NCBI GenBank assembly: GCA_016713435.1
Contig: JADJPD010000028.1
Span: forward strand, 1-20,305
Length of the DNA stretch: 20,305 bases
Direction: 5' to 3'
Origin: Gemmatimonadota bacterium
GTDB lineage: Bacteria; Gemmatimonadota; Gemmatimonadetes; Gemmatimonadales; GWC2-71-9
The notes under the pieces were generated by a model that was given only the letters and a program-made list of their open reading frames with translations, was not told the origin of the DNA and did no database searches. A program made the position numbers and the translations under genes. This document shows positions 1 through 7,656 of this stretch, piece by piece. Each line of letters starts with the position of its first letter. Within the stretch, counting starts at the first letter, position 1.

Positions 1-87
1 GGCAGCTACGTGCTCACCAACGACGCCTCGTTCGACCCCGCGCGCGCCTTCGGCGTCGGCGCGCAGCGGCTCGAGCGCGCCCCCTGA
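1..87 (+). CDS. C-terminal fragment of an unknown protein (5' end outside window)
   Basis: An open frame runs from the first base to TGA at 85-87 and encodes 28 residues ending in QRLERAP. I do not recognise the family. The stop lies 13 bp before the ATG of the next gene on the same strand, so the two may be co-transcribed. The frame has the same strong G/C third-position bias as its neighbours, which supports real coding sequence. Confidence 0.55.
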   Translation, partial: GSYVLTNDASFDPARAFGVGAQRLERAP

Positions 88-100
88 CCGGAGCCTCCCG

Positions 101-778
101 ATGCGCCTCTCCCTGACGCTGTTCCTCACCGGCCTGGCCCTGCCGCTCGCGGCCCAGGACAGCTTCGGCGGCACCACCGGTGCGCCGCCCCCGCCCCCCG
201 CCACGGCTCCCGCCACCCCCGCGCGCCCGGCGACGCCGGCCCGTCCGGCGACGCCCCCGCGTCCCGCGACCGCGCCGCGCGGCGCCGCCCCGGCCGCCCC
301 GGCCGCCCCCGGCGCCGAGGACGCGCTCACCCAGGCCGAGCGGCGCGACTACGGCGTGGCGCCCACGGCGGAGCTCCACACCGGCGGCATGCACGGGCCC
401 ACGCCCACCAGCATCCCCGGCGGCCAGGTGATCACCACCAAGGGCCTCGTGGCGCTCCTCGCCGATCCTGCCCTCGGCGCCAAGGTCTTCGACGTCCTCG
501 GCGGGCCCGAGGGGATTCCCGGCGCGGAGTACGCCGTGCCGGCGTCGCAGCCCGGCAGCTTCACGGACCGGACCCAGCGGGAGTTCGGCAACTACCTGAA
601 GCAGGTGACGGCCGGCAACCTGGCGACGCCGCTCGTCTTCTACTGCCTCTCCACCGAGTGCTGGATGAGCTACAACGCCGCGCTCCGGGCCATCAACATG
701 GGCTTCACCAACGTCCTCTGGTATCGCGGGGGGATCGAGGCCTGGAAGGCCGCGGGACAGCAGGTGACGAGCCGCTGA
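101..778 (+). CDS. Secreted rhodanese-like protein with C-x4-CW motif
   Basis: This 225-residue protein starts with a signal peptide (residues 1-19, ending LPLAAQ). An Ala/Pro-rich linker follows (about 28-71) and then a rhodanese-like domain. Near its end is FYCLSTECWMSYNAALRA, with C182, C187 and W188. This layout resembles the rhodanese-like proteins annotated as PQQ-dependent catabolism-associated CXXCW proteins, although the spacing here is C-x4-C. C182 sits where rhodanese carries its active-site cysteine, so a periplasmic sulfur-transfer or thiol role is an inference. A GGAG ribosome site lies 7 bp before the ATG. No PQQ-dehydrogenase gene is visible in the window. The linker is built from an 18-bp tandem repeat. 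The family assignment is fairly sure; the substrate is unknown. Confidence 0.75.
   Translation: MRLSLTLFLTGLALPLAAQDSFGGTTGAPPPPPATAPATPARPATPARPATPPRPATAPRGAAPAAPAAPGAEDALTQAERRDYGVAPTAELHTGGMHGPTPTSIPGGQVITTKGLVALLADPALGAKVFDVLGGPEGIPGAEYAVPASQPGSFTDRTQREFGNYLKQVTAGNLATPLVFYCLSTECWMSYNAALRAINMGFTNVLWYRGGIEAWKAAGQQVTSR
221..274 (+). repeat. 18-bp tandem repeat, three copies, in the Pro/Ala linker
   Basis: Three consecutive 18-bp units (221-238, 239-256, 257-274) encode ARPATP, ARPATP and PRPATA inside the secreted rhodanese-like gene. The unit length is a multiple of three, so copy-number change would lengthen or shorten the linker without a frameshift. Confidence 0.7.
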
Positions 779-931
779 GCCGGGCGCCTGCCCGTCGCGC
801 CACACGCGATGGGTGAGGCGCCTCACCAGCGGGACAGGAGCCAGGTCGTTGAGGAACGGGGACCGGATGCCGATACTCTAAGGAAGCGCGCCGCCGCGGT
901 GCGCCTCCCCCTGACATCGGAACCGGTCCCC

Positions 932-2627
932 GTGCGCCGTCCCCCCGTCGGTCTTCTCGTGCTCGTCGCCGCCTGCACCGCCACGGCCAGCGACGGCCTC
1001 GACCCCGCCCCCGCCATCACTGCCCTCACCGTCCTGCCGGCCGCGCCGGCGGTGCTGCCGACGTGGGACTCGCTCGACTTCGTGGCCGTCGCGTCCTACG
1101 ACAACGGCACCGAGGACACCATCCCCGTGGCATGGAACGCCACCGGGGGGACCATCACCGCGGGCGGCCGCTACCGGGCGGGCGGCGTGGCGGGCTGTAC
1201 CGGGTGATCGGCGGGATCGGCGCGCCGCCGCTCGCCGACACCGTCGCCGTGACCATCGCCGACACCTCGGCGCCCCCCACGGTGGTGGGCGTGAGCGTGT
1301 CGCCGGGCTCGGCCAACCTCCAGCCGGGCGCGGTCCAGGCCTTCACCGCCACCGCGCACTGGAGCACCGGCGGCACCACCGCGCTCACCGCCACCTGGAG
1401 CGCCACCGGCGGGACCATCACGCAGGGCGGCAGCTACACCGCCGGGCCCACGGGCGGCACCTTCCGCGTCATCGGCAGCGGGTCGGGGCACGCGGACACC
1501 GCGGTGGTGGTCATCGCCGACACCACGACGCCGGTGACCGTGACCTCGGTGACCGTGGCGCCCGACTCGGTGTTCCTGCAGCCGGGCGCCGGCCAGGCCT
1601 TCAGCGCCACCGCGCACTGGAGCGACGGGCACACCTCCGCGCTGTCGGCCGCGTGGACGGCCACCGGCGGGAGCATCACCCAGGGCGGCCTGTTCACCGC
1701 CGGCCCCACGGGCGGGCTGTACCGCGTGATCGCGAGCGGCAGCGGCCACGCCGACACCTCGATCGTGGCGATCGCCGACACCACCACGCCGCCGGTTGGC
1801 GGGACGGTGCTGTTCAGCGAGGGATTCGACGACGCCTCCATCGCGGGGCGCGGATGGTATGACAACACCACCCCCGCCATCGCGGCCTCGGGCACGCACG
1901 CGGGCGCGGGCGCGCTGCAGATGGCGTTCACGCAGGGGTCGGCCACGGCGGTGCACGGCGGGTCGCTGCGGCACAAGTTCACCGGGACCGATCGCGTCTT
2001 CCTGCGCTACTGGGTCAAGTACAGCAGCAACTGGGTGGGGTCCGGCGTGAGCTACCATCCGCACGAGTTCCACTTCACCACCAACGCCGACGGCGACTGG
2101 ATCAGCCCCTCGGCCACGCACCTCACGACGTACGTGGGCACAGCTTCACGGGTGGCGGCGGGCGGCCGCGGCTGTCGCTGCAGGACGCGCTCAACATCGA
2201 CGCCGCGCACGTCAACCAGGACCTCACCAACGTCACCGAGGCCCGCGCCGCGCAGGGCTGCAACGGCAACAGCGACGGCTACGCCACCGGCTGCTACCAG
2301 TCGGGCGGCCAGTGGCGCAACGAGAAGATCTTCACCGCCGCCCAGCCCAGCTGGACGGCCGCCACCCAGAACCAGTGGCACAAGGTGGAGGTCTACTTCC
2401 AGATGAACACGATCAGCGGCGGGAAGGGCCAGTACGACGGCATCGCGCGGTACTGGTACGACGGGAACCTCGTCCTCGACTACAGCAACGTCCTCTTCCG
2501 GACGGCGGCGCAGCCGGGCCTGCTCTTCACCCAGTTCATCATCGCGCCCTACATCGGCGTGGGCTCGCCGGTGGCGCAGACCATGTGGGTGGATGACGTC
2601 ACGGTGGCGACGGGACCGGTACCCTGA
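932..2627 (+). CDS. Ig-like-repeat lipoprotein with lectin/lyase-like C-terminal domain (two apparent frameshifts)
   Basis: The gene reads in three successive frames. Frame one starts at GTG 932 (VRRPPVGLLVLVAACTA, lipobox LVAAC with C15) and runs to about 1190. Frame two covers about 1189-2138, and frame three ends at TGA 2627. Adding one G to the GGG run at 1192-1194 and one to the run at 2136-2138 restores a single frame of 565 residues. Three Ig-like modules follow the lipobox. The second and third are close copies with a period of 258 bp. The C-terminal part (from LFSEGFDD, with YWVKYSSNWVGSG and a second segment ending MWVDDVTVATG) looks like a beta-sandwich of the concanavalin/polysaccharide-lyase kind. 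An outer-membrane or surface carbohydrate-binding role is inferred. A start further upstream at ATG 809 is possible but gives no signal peptide. Confidence 0.65.
1272..1787 (+). repeat. Two tandem 258-bp Ig-module repeats
   Basis: Units at about 1272-1529 and 1530-1787 align at a constant offset of 258 bp. For example, the codons for LQPG at 1318 match those at 1576, and the codons for FTATAHWS match those for FSATAHWS. Each unit encodes one 86-residue Ig-like module. A first, more diverged module lies upstream across the frameshift. Confidence 0.7.
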
Positions 2628-2643
2628 CGACGCGTCGCACAGG

Positions 2644-2670
2644 GTAGGGGCCGGCCACGGCCGGCCCTCC
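2644..2670. repeat. REP-like palindrome, family 1
   Basis: The sequence begins GTAGGGGCCGGCC, has the centre A, and continues CGGCCGGCCCTCC. Arms pair through GGGCCGGCC/GGCCGGCCC. It starts 17 bp after the stop of the Ig-like lipoprotein gene and could also act as a transcript-end hairpin. It is followed by CGAGGCACC, shared with the copy at 2756-2801. Confidence 0.65.
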
Positions 2671-2755
2671 CCGAGGCACCCCGACCTGCGTTCCGTCGAC
2701 GAAGCCCCGCCATGCGCGCCCTGGGATCGCGCACCGGGTCTGCGTTCCGTCACGC

Positions 2756-2801
2756 GGTGCCTGGAGAAGGGCCGACCACGGCCGGCCCTCCTCGAGGCAC
2801 C
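2756..2801. repeat. REP-like palindrome with extended arms, family 1
   Basis: This 46-bp inverted repeat opens with GGTGCCT and closes with AGGCACC, with the family core AGGGCCG...CGGCCCT in the middle. The segment 2646-2683 and the segment 2767-2805 are near-identical direct copies. The phrase CTGCGTTCCGTC also appears twice in this gap, so the tract probably arose by duplication. Confidence 0.6.
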
Positions 2802-2873
2802 CCGGCGTGTCCGCGAGGAGGATCGTGCGTTCCGATCTTTCCGCCCCCACATCCTCGGTGACCTCGTCGCGTC

Positions 2874-2893
2874 GTAGGGGCCGACCGCTGGTC
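2874..2893. repeat. Partial REP-like palindrome, family 1
   Basis: The sequence starts GTAGGGGCCGACC and ends GGTC, so only a short stem remains. It sits 26 bp downstream of the DUF1460 gene stop. With the two copies above, it accounts for the structure I see in the 291-bp gap 2628-2918 between convergent genes. I see no gene in that gap. Confidence 0.45.
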
Positions 2894-2918
2894 CGCGCCG
2901 TTTGAGGACCGTCCCGCG

Positions 2919-3809
2919 CTAGACCAGCGGCCGCGCGACGAGGATCCCCGTCGCGCGGCGGATGGCCGAGACGTAGTCGGGGAGGGCGCGGGCCGCGATC
3001 TCGACGGTGCCGCCGGAGAGCGGGGCGTGCAGCACGCGGGTCTCGCCGCCCGCGTCGCGGTGGACCAGGGCGGTGTGGGTGACGTCGAGCCCCTCGATGC
3101 TGGTGGCGAAGGCCAGCACGTCGCCCGGCTGGAGCTGGCCGGCGATGAGGGGGATGCGGCCGGTGGGGATCACCCAGCGCGGGAGGCCGTCGAGTGCCAG
3201 CTCCCGGGCGGCGATGGCGTGGAGCTGGCGGTCGTCGGCCAGTGCGGGGTAGCTGGCGCGGTGGGCCGACATGAAGCGGAGCGGGCGGGTATCGGCGCTG
3301 CCGCCGAGTTCCACGCCGAGGTCGCGCACCAGGCCGCGGCGGGCGCCGTCCCGGATCCACTCGCTGAAGTAGTGCAGCCGGCTGGCGTAGCCCCCGCGCC
3401 GCCCGTCGCGGTAGCGCATCCGCGTCACTTCCTCCCCGAACGCCGCCCAGGTGGGCGCCCCCGCCCGCCGCGCGGTGCGCGCCACCGCCATGGTGCCCTC
3501 CACCAGCGTCACGCAGTCGAAGCGGGTGAGTGAGGCGGCCAGCGGCTCCTGGTCGGGCGTGCCGCCGGCCGAGAGGTACTCCTCCAGCGTCCCCGCGACA
3601 TACGGCGTCCCGACGGCGAGCTCGCCCGCGCGGGCCGCGGCGCGGCCCAGGGCCACGCCCGCGGCGTCGAGCCCCTCCTGCCGGAGCGTCGTCACCCACG
3701 CGGTGAGGCGCGCGAGGTCATCGTCGGCCCGGAGATGGAGCCGCCGGGGCCACGTGAGCGCGGCCCCGGCAAGTGACACCTCGGTGAGGAACTGCCGGCG
3801 GGTGCGCAC
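2919..3809 (-). CDS. DUF1460 / N-acetylmuramoyl-L-alanine amidase-like protein, Tat-exported
   Basis: The 296-residue protein starts at GTG (3809-3807), giving RTRRQFLTEVSLAGAALTW, a clear twin-arginine export signal. The conserved segment LTRFDCVTLVEG carries the likely catalytic cysteine C99. The later segments LDVTHTALVHR and VLHAPLSGGTVEI match the histidine-containing part of the DUF1460 (NlpC/P60-like) fold. Members of this family act on cell-wall peptides, so a periplasmic muropeptide-cleaving role is likely but not shown. The start lies only 2 bp after the stop of the M1 peptidase gene, which argues for one transcript and probably coupled translation. The upstream in-frame extension runs antisense to the true M1 frame and is not used. 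Confidence 0.8.
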   Translation of the reverse strand: MRTRRQFLTEVSLAGAALTWPRRLHLRADDDLARLTAWVTTLRQEGLDAAGVALGRAAARAGELAVGTPYVAGTLEEYLSAGGTPDQEPLAASLTRFDCVTLVEGTMAVARTARRAGAPTWAAFGEEVTRMRYRDGRRGGYASRLHYFSEWIRDGARRGLVRDLGVELGGSADTRPLRFMSAHRASYPALADDRQLHAIAARELALDGLPRWVIPTGRIPLIAGQLQPGDVLAFATSIEGLDVTHTALVHRDAGGETRVLHAPLSGGTVEIAARALPDYVSAIRRATGILVARPLV

Positions 3810-3811
3810 GG

Positions 3812-5458
3812 CTACGGGACCGGCTGGACCTTCACGTAGTAGTCCGGGTCCGCCTGCACCGCCGCGGGGTCGGTGAGGCTGCTCGGCACCGACTGCCACT
3901 CGGTGGTGGGGGTGAGCGTGGTCCACTGGTCGGGGCCGGTGTGCACGGGCAGCGGCAGCACGAAGCCGTCCACCACCTCGGTCCAGCGGTAGTCGAGGCG
4001 CCCGTCGTGCAGCTTCACCTCGAGCGTGGGCACCATGGTGGTGGTGAGGTACTGGCGGAAGATGCCGTCGAGGTCGAGGCCGGTCTGCTCGATGATGTAC
4101 CGCCGCACCTGGTCGCCGGTGACGATGCCGTGGCGGTAGGTCTGCTGCAGGCCGCGGAGCACCGAGCGCCACTTGGCGTCGTCGTTCACCAGCTGGCGGA
4201 TCAGGTGCAGCATGTTCCCCGCCTTGGGGTACATGTCGCCCGAGCCCTTGGCGTTCCGGCCGAAGACCGGGATCACCGGCACGTCGTTGGCGATGCCCAT
4301 CCGGGTGCCGATGACGTACTCGGCACCGGCCTGCTTCCCGTGCAGGCACTCCACGTACAGGTTCTCGGCGTAGTTGGCGAAGCCCTCGTGCACCCACATG
4401 TCGGCGAGGTCGGCGCTGGTGAGGCTGTTGCCCCACCACTCGTGCGCGCTCTCGTGCACGATGATGAAGTCCCAGTCGAGGCCGCGGCCGGTGCCCGAGA
4501 GGTCGCGGCCGCGGTAGCCGTTCTGGTAGCCGTTGCCGTAGGCCACGGCGCTCTGGTGCTCCATGCCGAGGTGCGGCGTCTCCACGAGCTGGTAGCCGTC
4601 CTTGTACCAGGGGTAGGGGCCGAACCAGCCCTCGAAGCAGGCCAGCATGGTCTTCACCTGCCTGAACTGCTGCCGCGCCCGCTGCTTGTGGGCGCGCAGC
4701 GGCCAGAAGGTGAGCGTGAGGCGGCCGCCCTCGCCCTTGTAGCGGTCGGTGAACTTCGCGTAGTCGGCCGCGTTGACGGCGATGTCGTAGTTGTTGATCG
4801 GCTCGGCCACGAACCAGGTGAAGGTGCGGGTGCCGTCGCGGTTGTCCTTCACCGAGCGGAGCCGGCCGTTGGAGACGTTCTGCAGCGGCTTCGGCACCGT
4901 GATGGCCACCCGCTGGCTGTCGGGCTCGTCGGACTGGATGTCCTTGGTGGGCCACCAGACGCTGGCGCCGAGGCCCTGGCAGGCGGTGGCGATCCAGCGG
5001 GTGCCGGTGCTGTCCTTCCCCCAGACGAAGCCGCCGTCCCACGGCGCGCGCTTCGCCGCGCGCGGGTGGCCGTGGTAGTAGAGGCTCACGGTGCGGGTGC
5101 TGCCCATCGCCTGCGGCGTGGCCAGGGTCACGTAGTGGACCGCGGTCGCCACGGAGTCGCGCACCACGGCGAGGCGGGCGCCGTCCTGCACCGCGCTGTC
5201 GAGCACCAGCGGCATCTGCAGGTCGACCTGCATGGCCGTGGCGGGGCCGGTGACGGTGTAGGTGAGGTGGTTGACGCCGCTGATGCTGCTGTCCGCCGGG
5301 TTCACTCGTACCGCGAGGTCATAGAAGCGCACGTCCCACCAGGTCCGCTCGGCGGTGAGGCTGCCGCGCAGCGAGTCGGCGCGGGCGTTCTGGGGTCCCT
5401 GGGCGGCGAGGGCGGGGGCGGTGAGGGCCAGGAGCAGGGCGAGAACCGGGCGGTGCAT
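3812..5458 (-). CDS. M1 family metallopeptidase (aminopeptidase-like), secreted
   Basis: This is a 548-residue protein with a signal peptide (MHRPVLALLLALTAPALAAQ). The zinc site is HESAHEWW (H335, E336, H339), followed 19 residues later by E358 in WVHEGFANYAEN, so the M1 HExxH-x18-E signature is complete. The exopeptidase motif usually written GXMEN appears as LGMEHQ at 297-302, with His in place of Asn. The N-terminal region is the usual beta domain (FYDLAVRVNP). Expected activity is removal of N-terminal residues from peptides in the periplasm. It is shorter than classical PepN and lacks its long C-terminal domain, as is common for bacterial secreted M1 enzymes. It is the first gene of a two-gene unit with the Tat-exported amidase-like protein. 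Confidence 0.88.
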   Translation of the reverse strand: MHRPVLALLLALTAPALAAQGPQNARADSLRGSLTAERTWWDVRFYDLAVRVNPADSSISGVNHLTYTVTGPATAMQVDLQMPLVLDSAVQDGARLAVVRDSVATAVHYVTLATPQAMGSTRTVSLYYHGHPRAAKRAPWDGGFVWGKDSTGTRWIATACQGLGASVWWPTKDIQSDEPDSQRVAITVPKPLQNVSNGRLRSVKDNRDGTRTFTWFVAEPINNYDIAVNAADYAKFTDRYKGEGGRLTLTFWPLRAHKQRARQQFRQVKTMLACFEGWFGPYPWYKDGYQLVETPHLGMEHQSAVAYGNGYQNGYRGRDLSGTGRGLDWDFIIVHESAHEWWGNSLTSADLADMWVHEGFANYAENLYVECLHGKQAGAEYVIGTRMGIANDVPVIPVFGRNAKGSGDMYPKAGNMLHLIRQLVNDDAKWRSVLRGLQQTYRHGIVTGDQVRRYIIEQTGLDLDGIFRQYLTTTMVPTLEVKLHDGRLDYRWTEVVDGFVLPLPVHTGPDQWTTLTPTTEWQSVPSSLTDPAAVQADPDYYVKVQPVP

Positions 5459-5677
5459 CGGAAGTCCGTGTGGGGTAGGGATATGCGAAGCTAGCCGGGG
5501 GCGGGCGGGGAGGCCAGCCGAGGCATCCTGTCCAAGGCCCGCGCCAAAACCCGTCACGGGGCGGTCGCGTTACAATGACGCGTTGCATGGCTGTGACAAA
5601 TCCGTTCTGGACACCGGCCCGCGGGATGGCAGAATGAACCTGTCCCTCGCGCCGATCACCGTCCCCCGGAGCCCCCC

Positions 5678-6019
5678 ATGGCGGTCGCCGTCCTCGCCAA
5701 GTCGCCCCCCGCAGGACCCAGCCGTGCCCTTCGTGCTTCCCGTGAGATTCCCCGCCTCTCCATGCCGTTGCCGGGCAGCGACGTCGCCGTCTCCGAGGTG
5801 GAGCTGGCGGCGGGGACCCGCGCCACCTACGGCCAGCCGGAGCGGCTCGAGATCCTGTACTGCATGGACGGCCTGGGCGAGCTCACCGACAACGAGACCG
5901 GCGACCACCACGCCGTGGTGGCCGGCACGCTGTGGATCGCCACGCCGGGGACCAGCGCGGAGCTCATCGCGTTCCGGGGGATGCGGGTGATGCGCGTCGT
6001 CGCGCCCGCGGTCCGCTAG
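5678..6019 (+). CDS. Small cupin related to ectoine synthase (EctC-like)
   Basis: The protein has 113 residues. The segment ERLEILYCMDGLGELTDNETG, followed by H-x4-AGTLW, lines up with the EctC core (LEAVYCIEGEGEIEDLATGE followed by H-x5-GTMY). Of the three iron ligands reported for Paenibacillus EctC (E57, Y85, H93), the Glu is kept, the Tyr position is Trp, and the His position is Ala by my hand alignment. Normal ectoine-synthase chemistry is therefore doubtful. No ectA or ectB lies nearby, which fits an orphan EctC-like cupin. A GGAG ribosome site 6 bp before ATG 5678 supports this start; a Met at 5763 is a possible alternative. The cupin fold is fairly secure, the EctC relationship moderate, and the function unknown. 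Confidence 0.65.
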   Translation: MAVAVLAKSPPAGPSRALRASREIPRLSMPLPGSDVAVSEVELAAGTRATYGQPERLEILYCMDGLGELTDNETGDHHAVVAGTLWIATPGTSAELIAFRGMRVMRVVAPAVR

Positions 6020-6027
6020 CCCCCCAC

Positions 6028-6051
6028 AGGAGGGGCCGGCAGCCGGCCTCT
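6028..6051. repeat. REP-like palindrome, family 1 (variant)
   Basis: The sequence AGGAGGGGCCGGC-AGCCGGCCTCT can fold on itself just after the cupin stop. It is followed by CTCAAACC, as is the 12959-12986 copy. Near-duplicate stretches CAAACCGACCGGACCAG and CAAACCGACCCGGACCAG follow at about 6053 and 6080. Confidence 0.5.
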
Positions 6052-6139
6052 CAAACCGACCGGACCAGCCGCGGCAGGGTACAAACCGACCCGGACCAGC
6101 GTGATCAAGGGAAGCTGGGACTGACGAATCTCGAGCTTG

Positions 6140-6199
6140 AGTAATGGCTCGGGGAATAGGAGGGCCGGCCATGGCCGGCCCCTACGATGTGGGGGGGGT
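6140..6199. repeat. About 60-bp repeat containing a REP-like palindrome, matching 13022-13082
   Basis: The core 6158-6185 reads AGGAGGGCCGGCC, ATGG, CCGGCCCCTAC. Homology to the copy at 13022-13082 extends well outside the hairpin (AGTAATGG before, ATG and a G-run after), with only a handful of differences. The right edge reaches the stop codon of the phytase-like gene (6201-6199), so the hairpin may end transcription of both convergent neighbours. Confidence 0.7.
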
Positions 6200-7470
6200 C
6201 AGGGGCGGGGGACGCGGAGCAGCAGCAGCTCGTTCCGGTCCGGCGTGGAGCTGCCCGGGGCGTGCTTGGTGCCGAGGCCGCCGTCGGCCTCGGTGACGCC
6301 GAAGTCGTCGTCGTTGATGATCGCCACGGTGTTGCTGCTCACCCGGGTGGCGCCCTCGAGCTTGTCGTGGTGGTACCCCGGGGCTGCCTGCACGATGTCG
6401 AGCGCCAGCACCTTGCTCACCGGGCGGAGGCCGGCGGCGGCGAGCGCGGCGGCGGGGTCCGCGGCGCCGGCGGTCAGTTCCTCGAGCGTCTTGCCGTCCA
6501 CCAGGCGGCCGGTGGCGCCGTCGGCGGGGTCGCTGAGGTCCGTGGCGTCCTTGAGGTCAATGGCGTAGAACCGCTTCACGGCGGTCGAGTCCCCGATCCA
6601 CTTCCCGTCGCGCTCCAGCACCAGGTAGCGGCTCCCGCCCATCCACAGGATGTCGCTCACGCCGAAGCCCTTGTCCTCGAGCAGGTAGGCGTACTGCCGG
6701 GTGGCGCCCGTCGGCTCCACGACCAGGATGCGGGCGAGGCGCGAGGCGCGGCCGGCGGCCTTGGGGTTGTCGAGCGGCGCCTGGAACATGGCCACCAGCG
6801 TCTTCCCGCCGTCGGGCGAGGTGAGGCCCTCGAAGCCGCGGTTGACGCGGCGCTTCGCGGCCACCCGCGGCAGGCCCGCGCCCGCCGTCAGGCGTTTCGT
6901 GGTGCAGCCCTCGGCGTTCACCCGGAAGAGGTACGGCCCGTACTCGTCGCTCACCCAGAAGCTGCCGTCGGCGTTGGCCACCAGGCCTTCGGTGTCCACG
7001 CCGTTGGTGTCGGCGGGGAGCGGGGTGCCGTCCACGGCGTAGCCCACCTCGCCGGTGGCGCCGGGGCGGCCGGCGGGGAGCGGGAGGCCGGTGAGCGGGC
7101 GGCACTGCGCGTCCTTGAGGGTGATGACGCCCTGCCGCACCAGGCTGTCGCCCTGGAGCACGAACAGGCCGATCTGCGGGGCGAAATCGGGCTTGGGGAA
7201 GGCGACGCCTTCCTCGGTGGCGGTGGCGTAGTTGGGGCCGCGGTCGGTCAGCAGGAAGAAGCGGTCCCCGTGCTTCGGATGGCGCGCGATGGCGGAGCCG
7301 TAGCCGCCGTTGAGCACCCGCACCGTGTCGGCCGAGCCGGGCGCGGCCCAGGTGGCGAGGACGCCGGCGGGGGCGACGGGGACGGTGCTGACGCTCGGCA
7401 CCGTCCGCGGGCAGCTCATGAACGCGAGGGCGAAGGCCCCGGTGGCGAACCACGGCGTGGACGACCGCAT
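6199..7470 (-). CDS. Phytase-like esterase (PF13449-type), secreted or lipoprotein
   Basis: This 423-residue protein contains the recognisable blocks of the esterase-like/phytase-like beta-propeller family: FFLLTDRGPNY, NGVDTEGLV, FWVSDEYGPYLFRV, NRGFEGLTSPDG, and KLEGATRVSSNTVAIINDDDFG near the C-terminus. These acidic Asp/Glu-Gly blocks are typical of the family and may bind metal. The N-terminus is hydrophobic and ends FMSC with C20, a weak lipobox, so it is exported and perhaps lipid-anchored. An AGGA ribosome site lies about 8 bp before ATG 7470. Family members are often called phytases or esterases by similarity only, so the substrate is not known here. It converges with the cupin gene and is divergent from the beta-helix lipoprotein gene. 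Confidence 0.82.
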   Translation of the reverse strand: MRSSTPWFATGAFALAFMSCPRTVPSVSTVPVAPAGVLATWAAPGSADTVRVLNGGYGSAIARHPKHGDRFFLLTDRGPNYATATEEGVAFPKPDFAPQIGLFVLQGDSLVRQGVITLKDAQCRPLTGLPLPAGRPGATGEVGYAVDGTPLPADTNGVDTEGLVANADGSFWVSDEYGPYLFRVNAEGCTTKRLTAGAGLPRVAAKRRVNRGFEGLTSPDGGKTLVAMFQAPLDNPKAAGRASRLARILVVEPTGATRQYAYLLEDKGFGVSDILWMGGSRYLVLERDGKWIGDSTAVKRFYAIDLKDATDLSDPADGATGRLVDGKTLEELTAGAADPAAALAAAGLRPVSKVLALDIVQAAPGYHHDKLEGATRVSSNTVAIINDDDFGVTEADGGLGTKHAPGSSTPDRNELLLLRVPRP

Positions 7471-7503
7471 GCGAGGGATCCTGTGAGGGTGGAGGACTGC
7501 GGG

Positions 7504-7534
7504 ATTGTAACGGGATCGTGCAACGAACCGGTAA
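7504..7534 (-). promoter_or_regulatory. Candidate promoter for the phytase-like gene
   Basis: On the minus strand, TACAAT (7509-7504) is a good -10 match. A weak -35, TTACCG (7534-7529), lies 19 bp upstream, which is slightly long. The start codon at 7470 would leave a leader of about 27 nt that includes the AGGA ribosome site. Confidence 0.35.
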
Positions 7535-7575
7535 CGCGTCCGCCGGATGGTGCCGGTTACGGGGGCGTGACGGGG

Positions 7576-7602
7576 TTGTCATGAAGTGCCGGTAGCTATG
7601 GG
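7576..7602 (+). promoter_or_regulatory. Candidate promoter for the beta-helix lipoprotein gene
   Basis: TTGTCA (7576-7581) resembles a -35 box and TATGGG (7597-7602) a weak -10 box, but the 15-bp spacing is short. It lies about 50 bp before the GTG start. Confidence 0.25.
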
Positions 7603-7656
7603 GCGCCGCAGCCGCGCCAGACGCGCCGCGGCCTTCCCCCAACCCGGAGATCCTGC

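Noticed and set aside
1192..2138. Programmed ribosomal frameshifting in the Ig-like lipoprotein gene
   Set aside because: No slippery heptamer of the X-XXY-YYZ kind with a clear downstream stimulator is evident, two separate shifts would be needed, and similar shifts occur in unrelated genes here. Missing bases are simpler.
2644..2893. CRISPR array from repeated GGCCGG sequences
   Set aside because: Copies are palindromic, differ in length and orientation, have no uniform spacers, and no cas gene is near.
2919..5042. A single 707-codon minus-strand protein
   Set aside because: Only the last 296 codons form a real protein (DUF1460). The upstream part is an out-of-frame reading of the M1 peptidase gene.
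3941..5494. Long plus-strand open frame of 517 codons
   Set aside because: It is antisense to the M1 peptidase gene, which has full zinc-site motifs. The plus-strand translation is low complexity, rich in Val, Ala and Gly, as expected for a shadow frame in high-GC DNA.
6187..7584. Plus-strand open frame of 465 codons
   Set aside because: It is a shadow of the phytase-like gene on the other strand, which carries conserved family blocks and a ribosome site.
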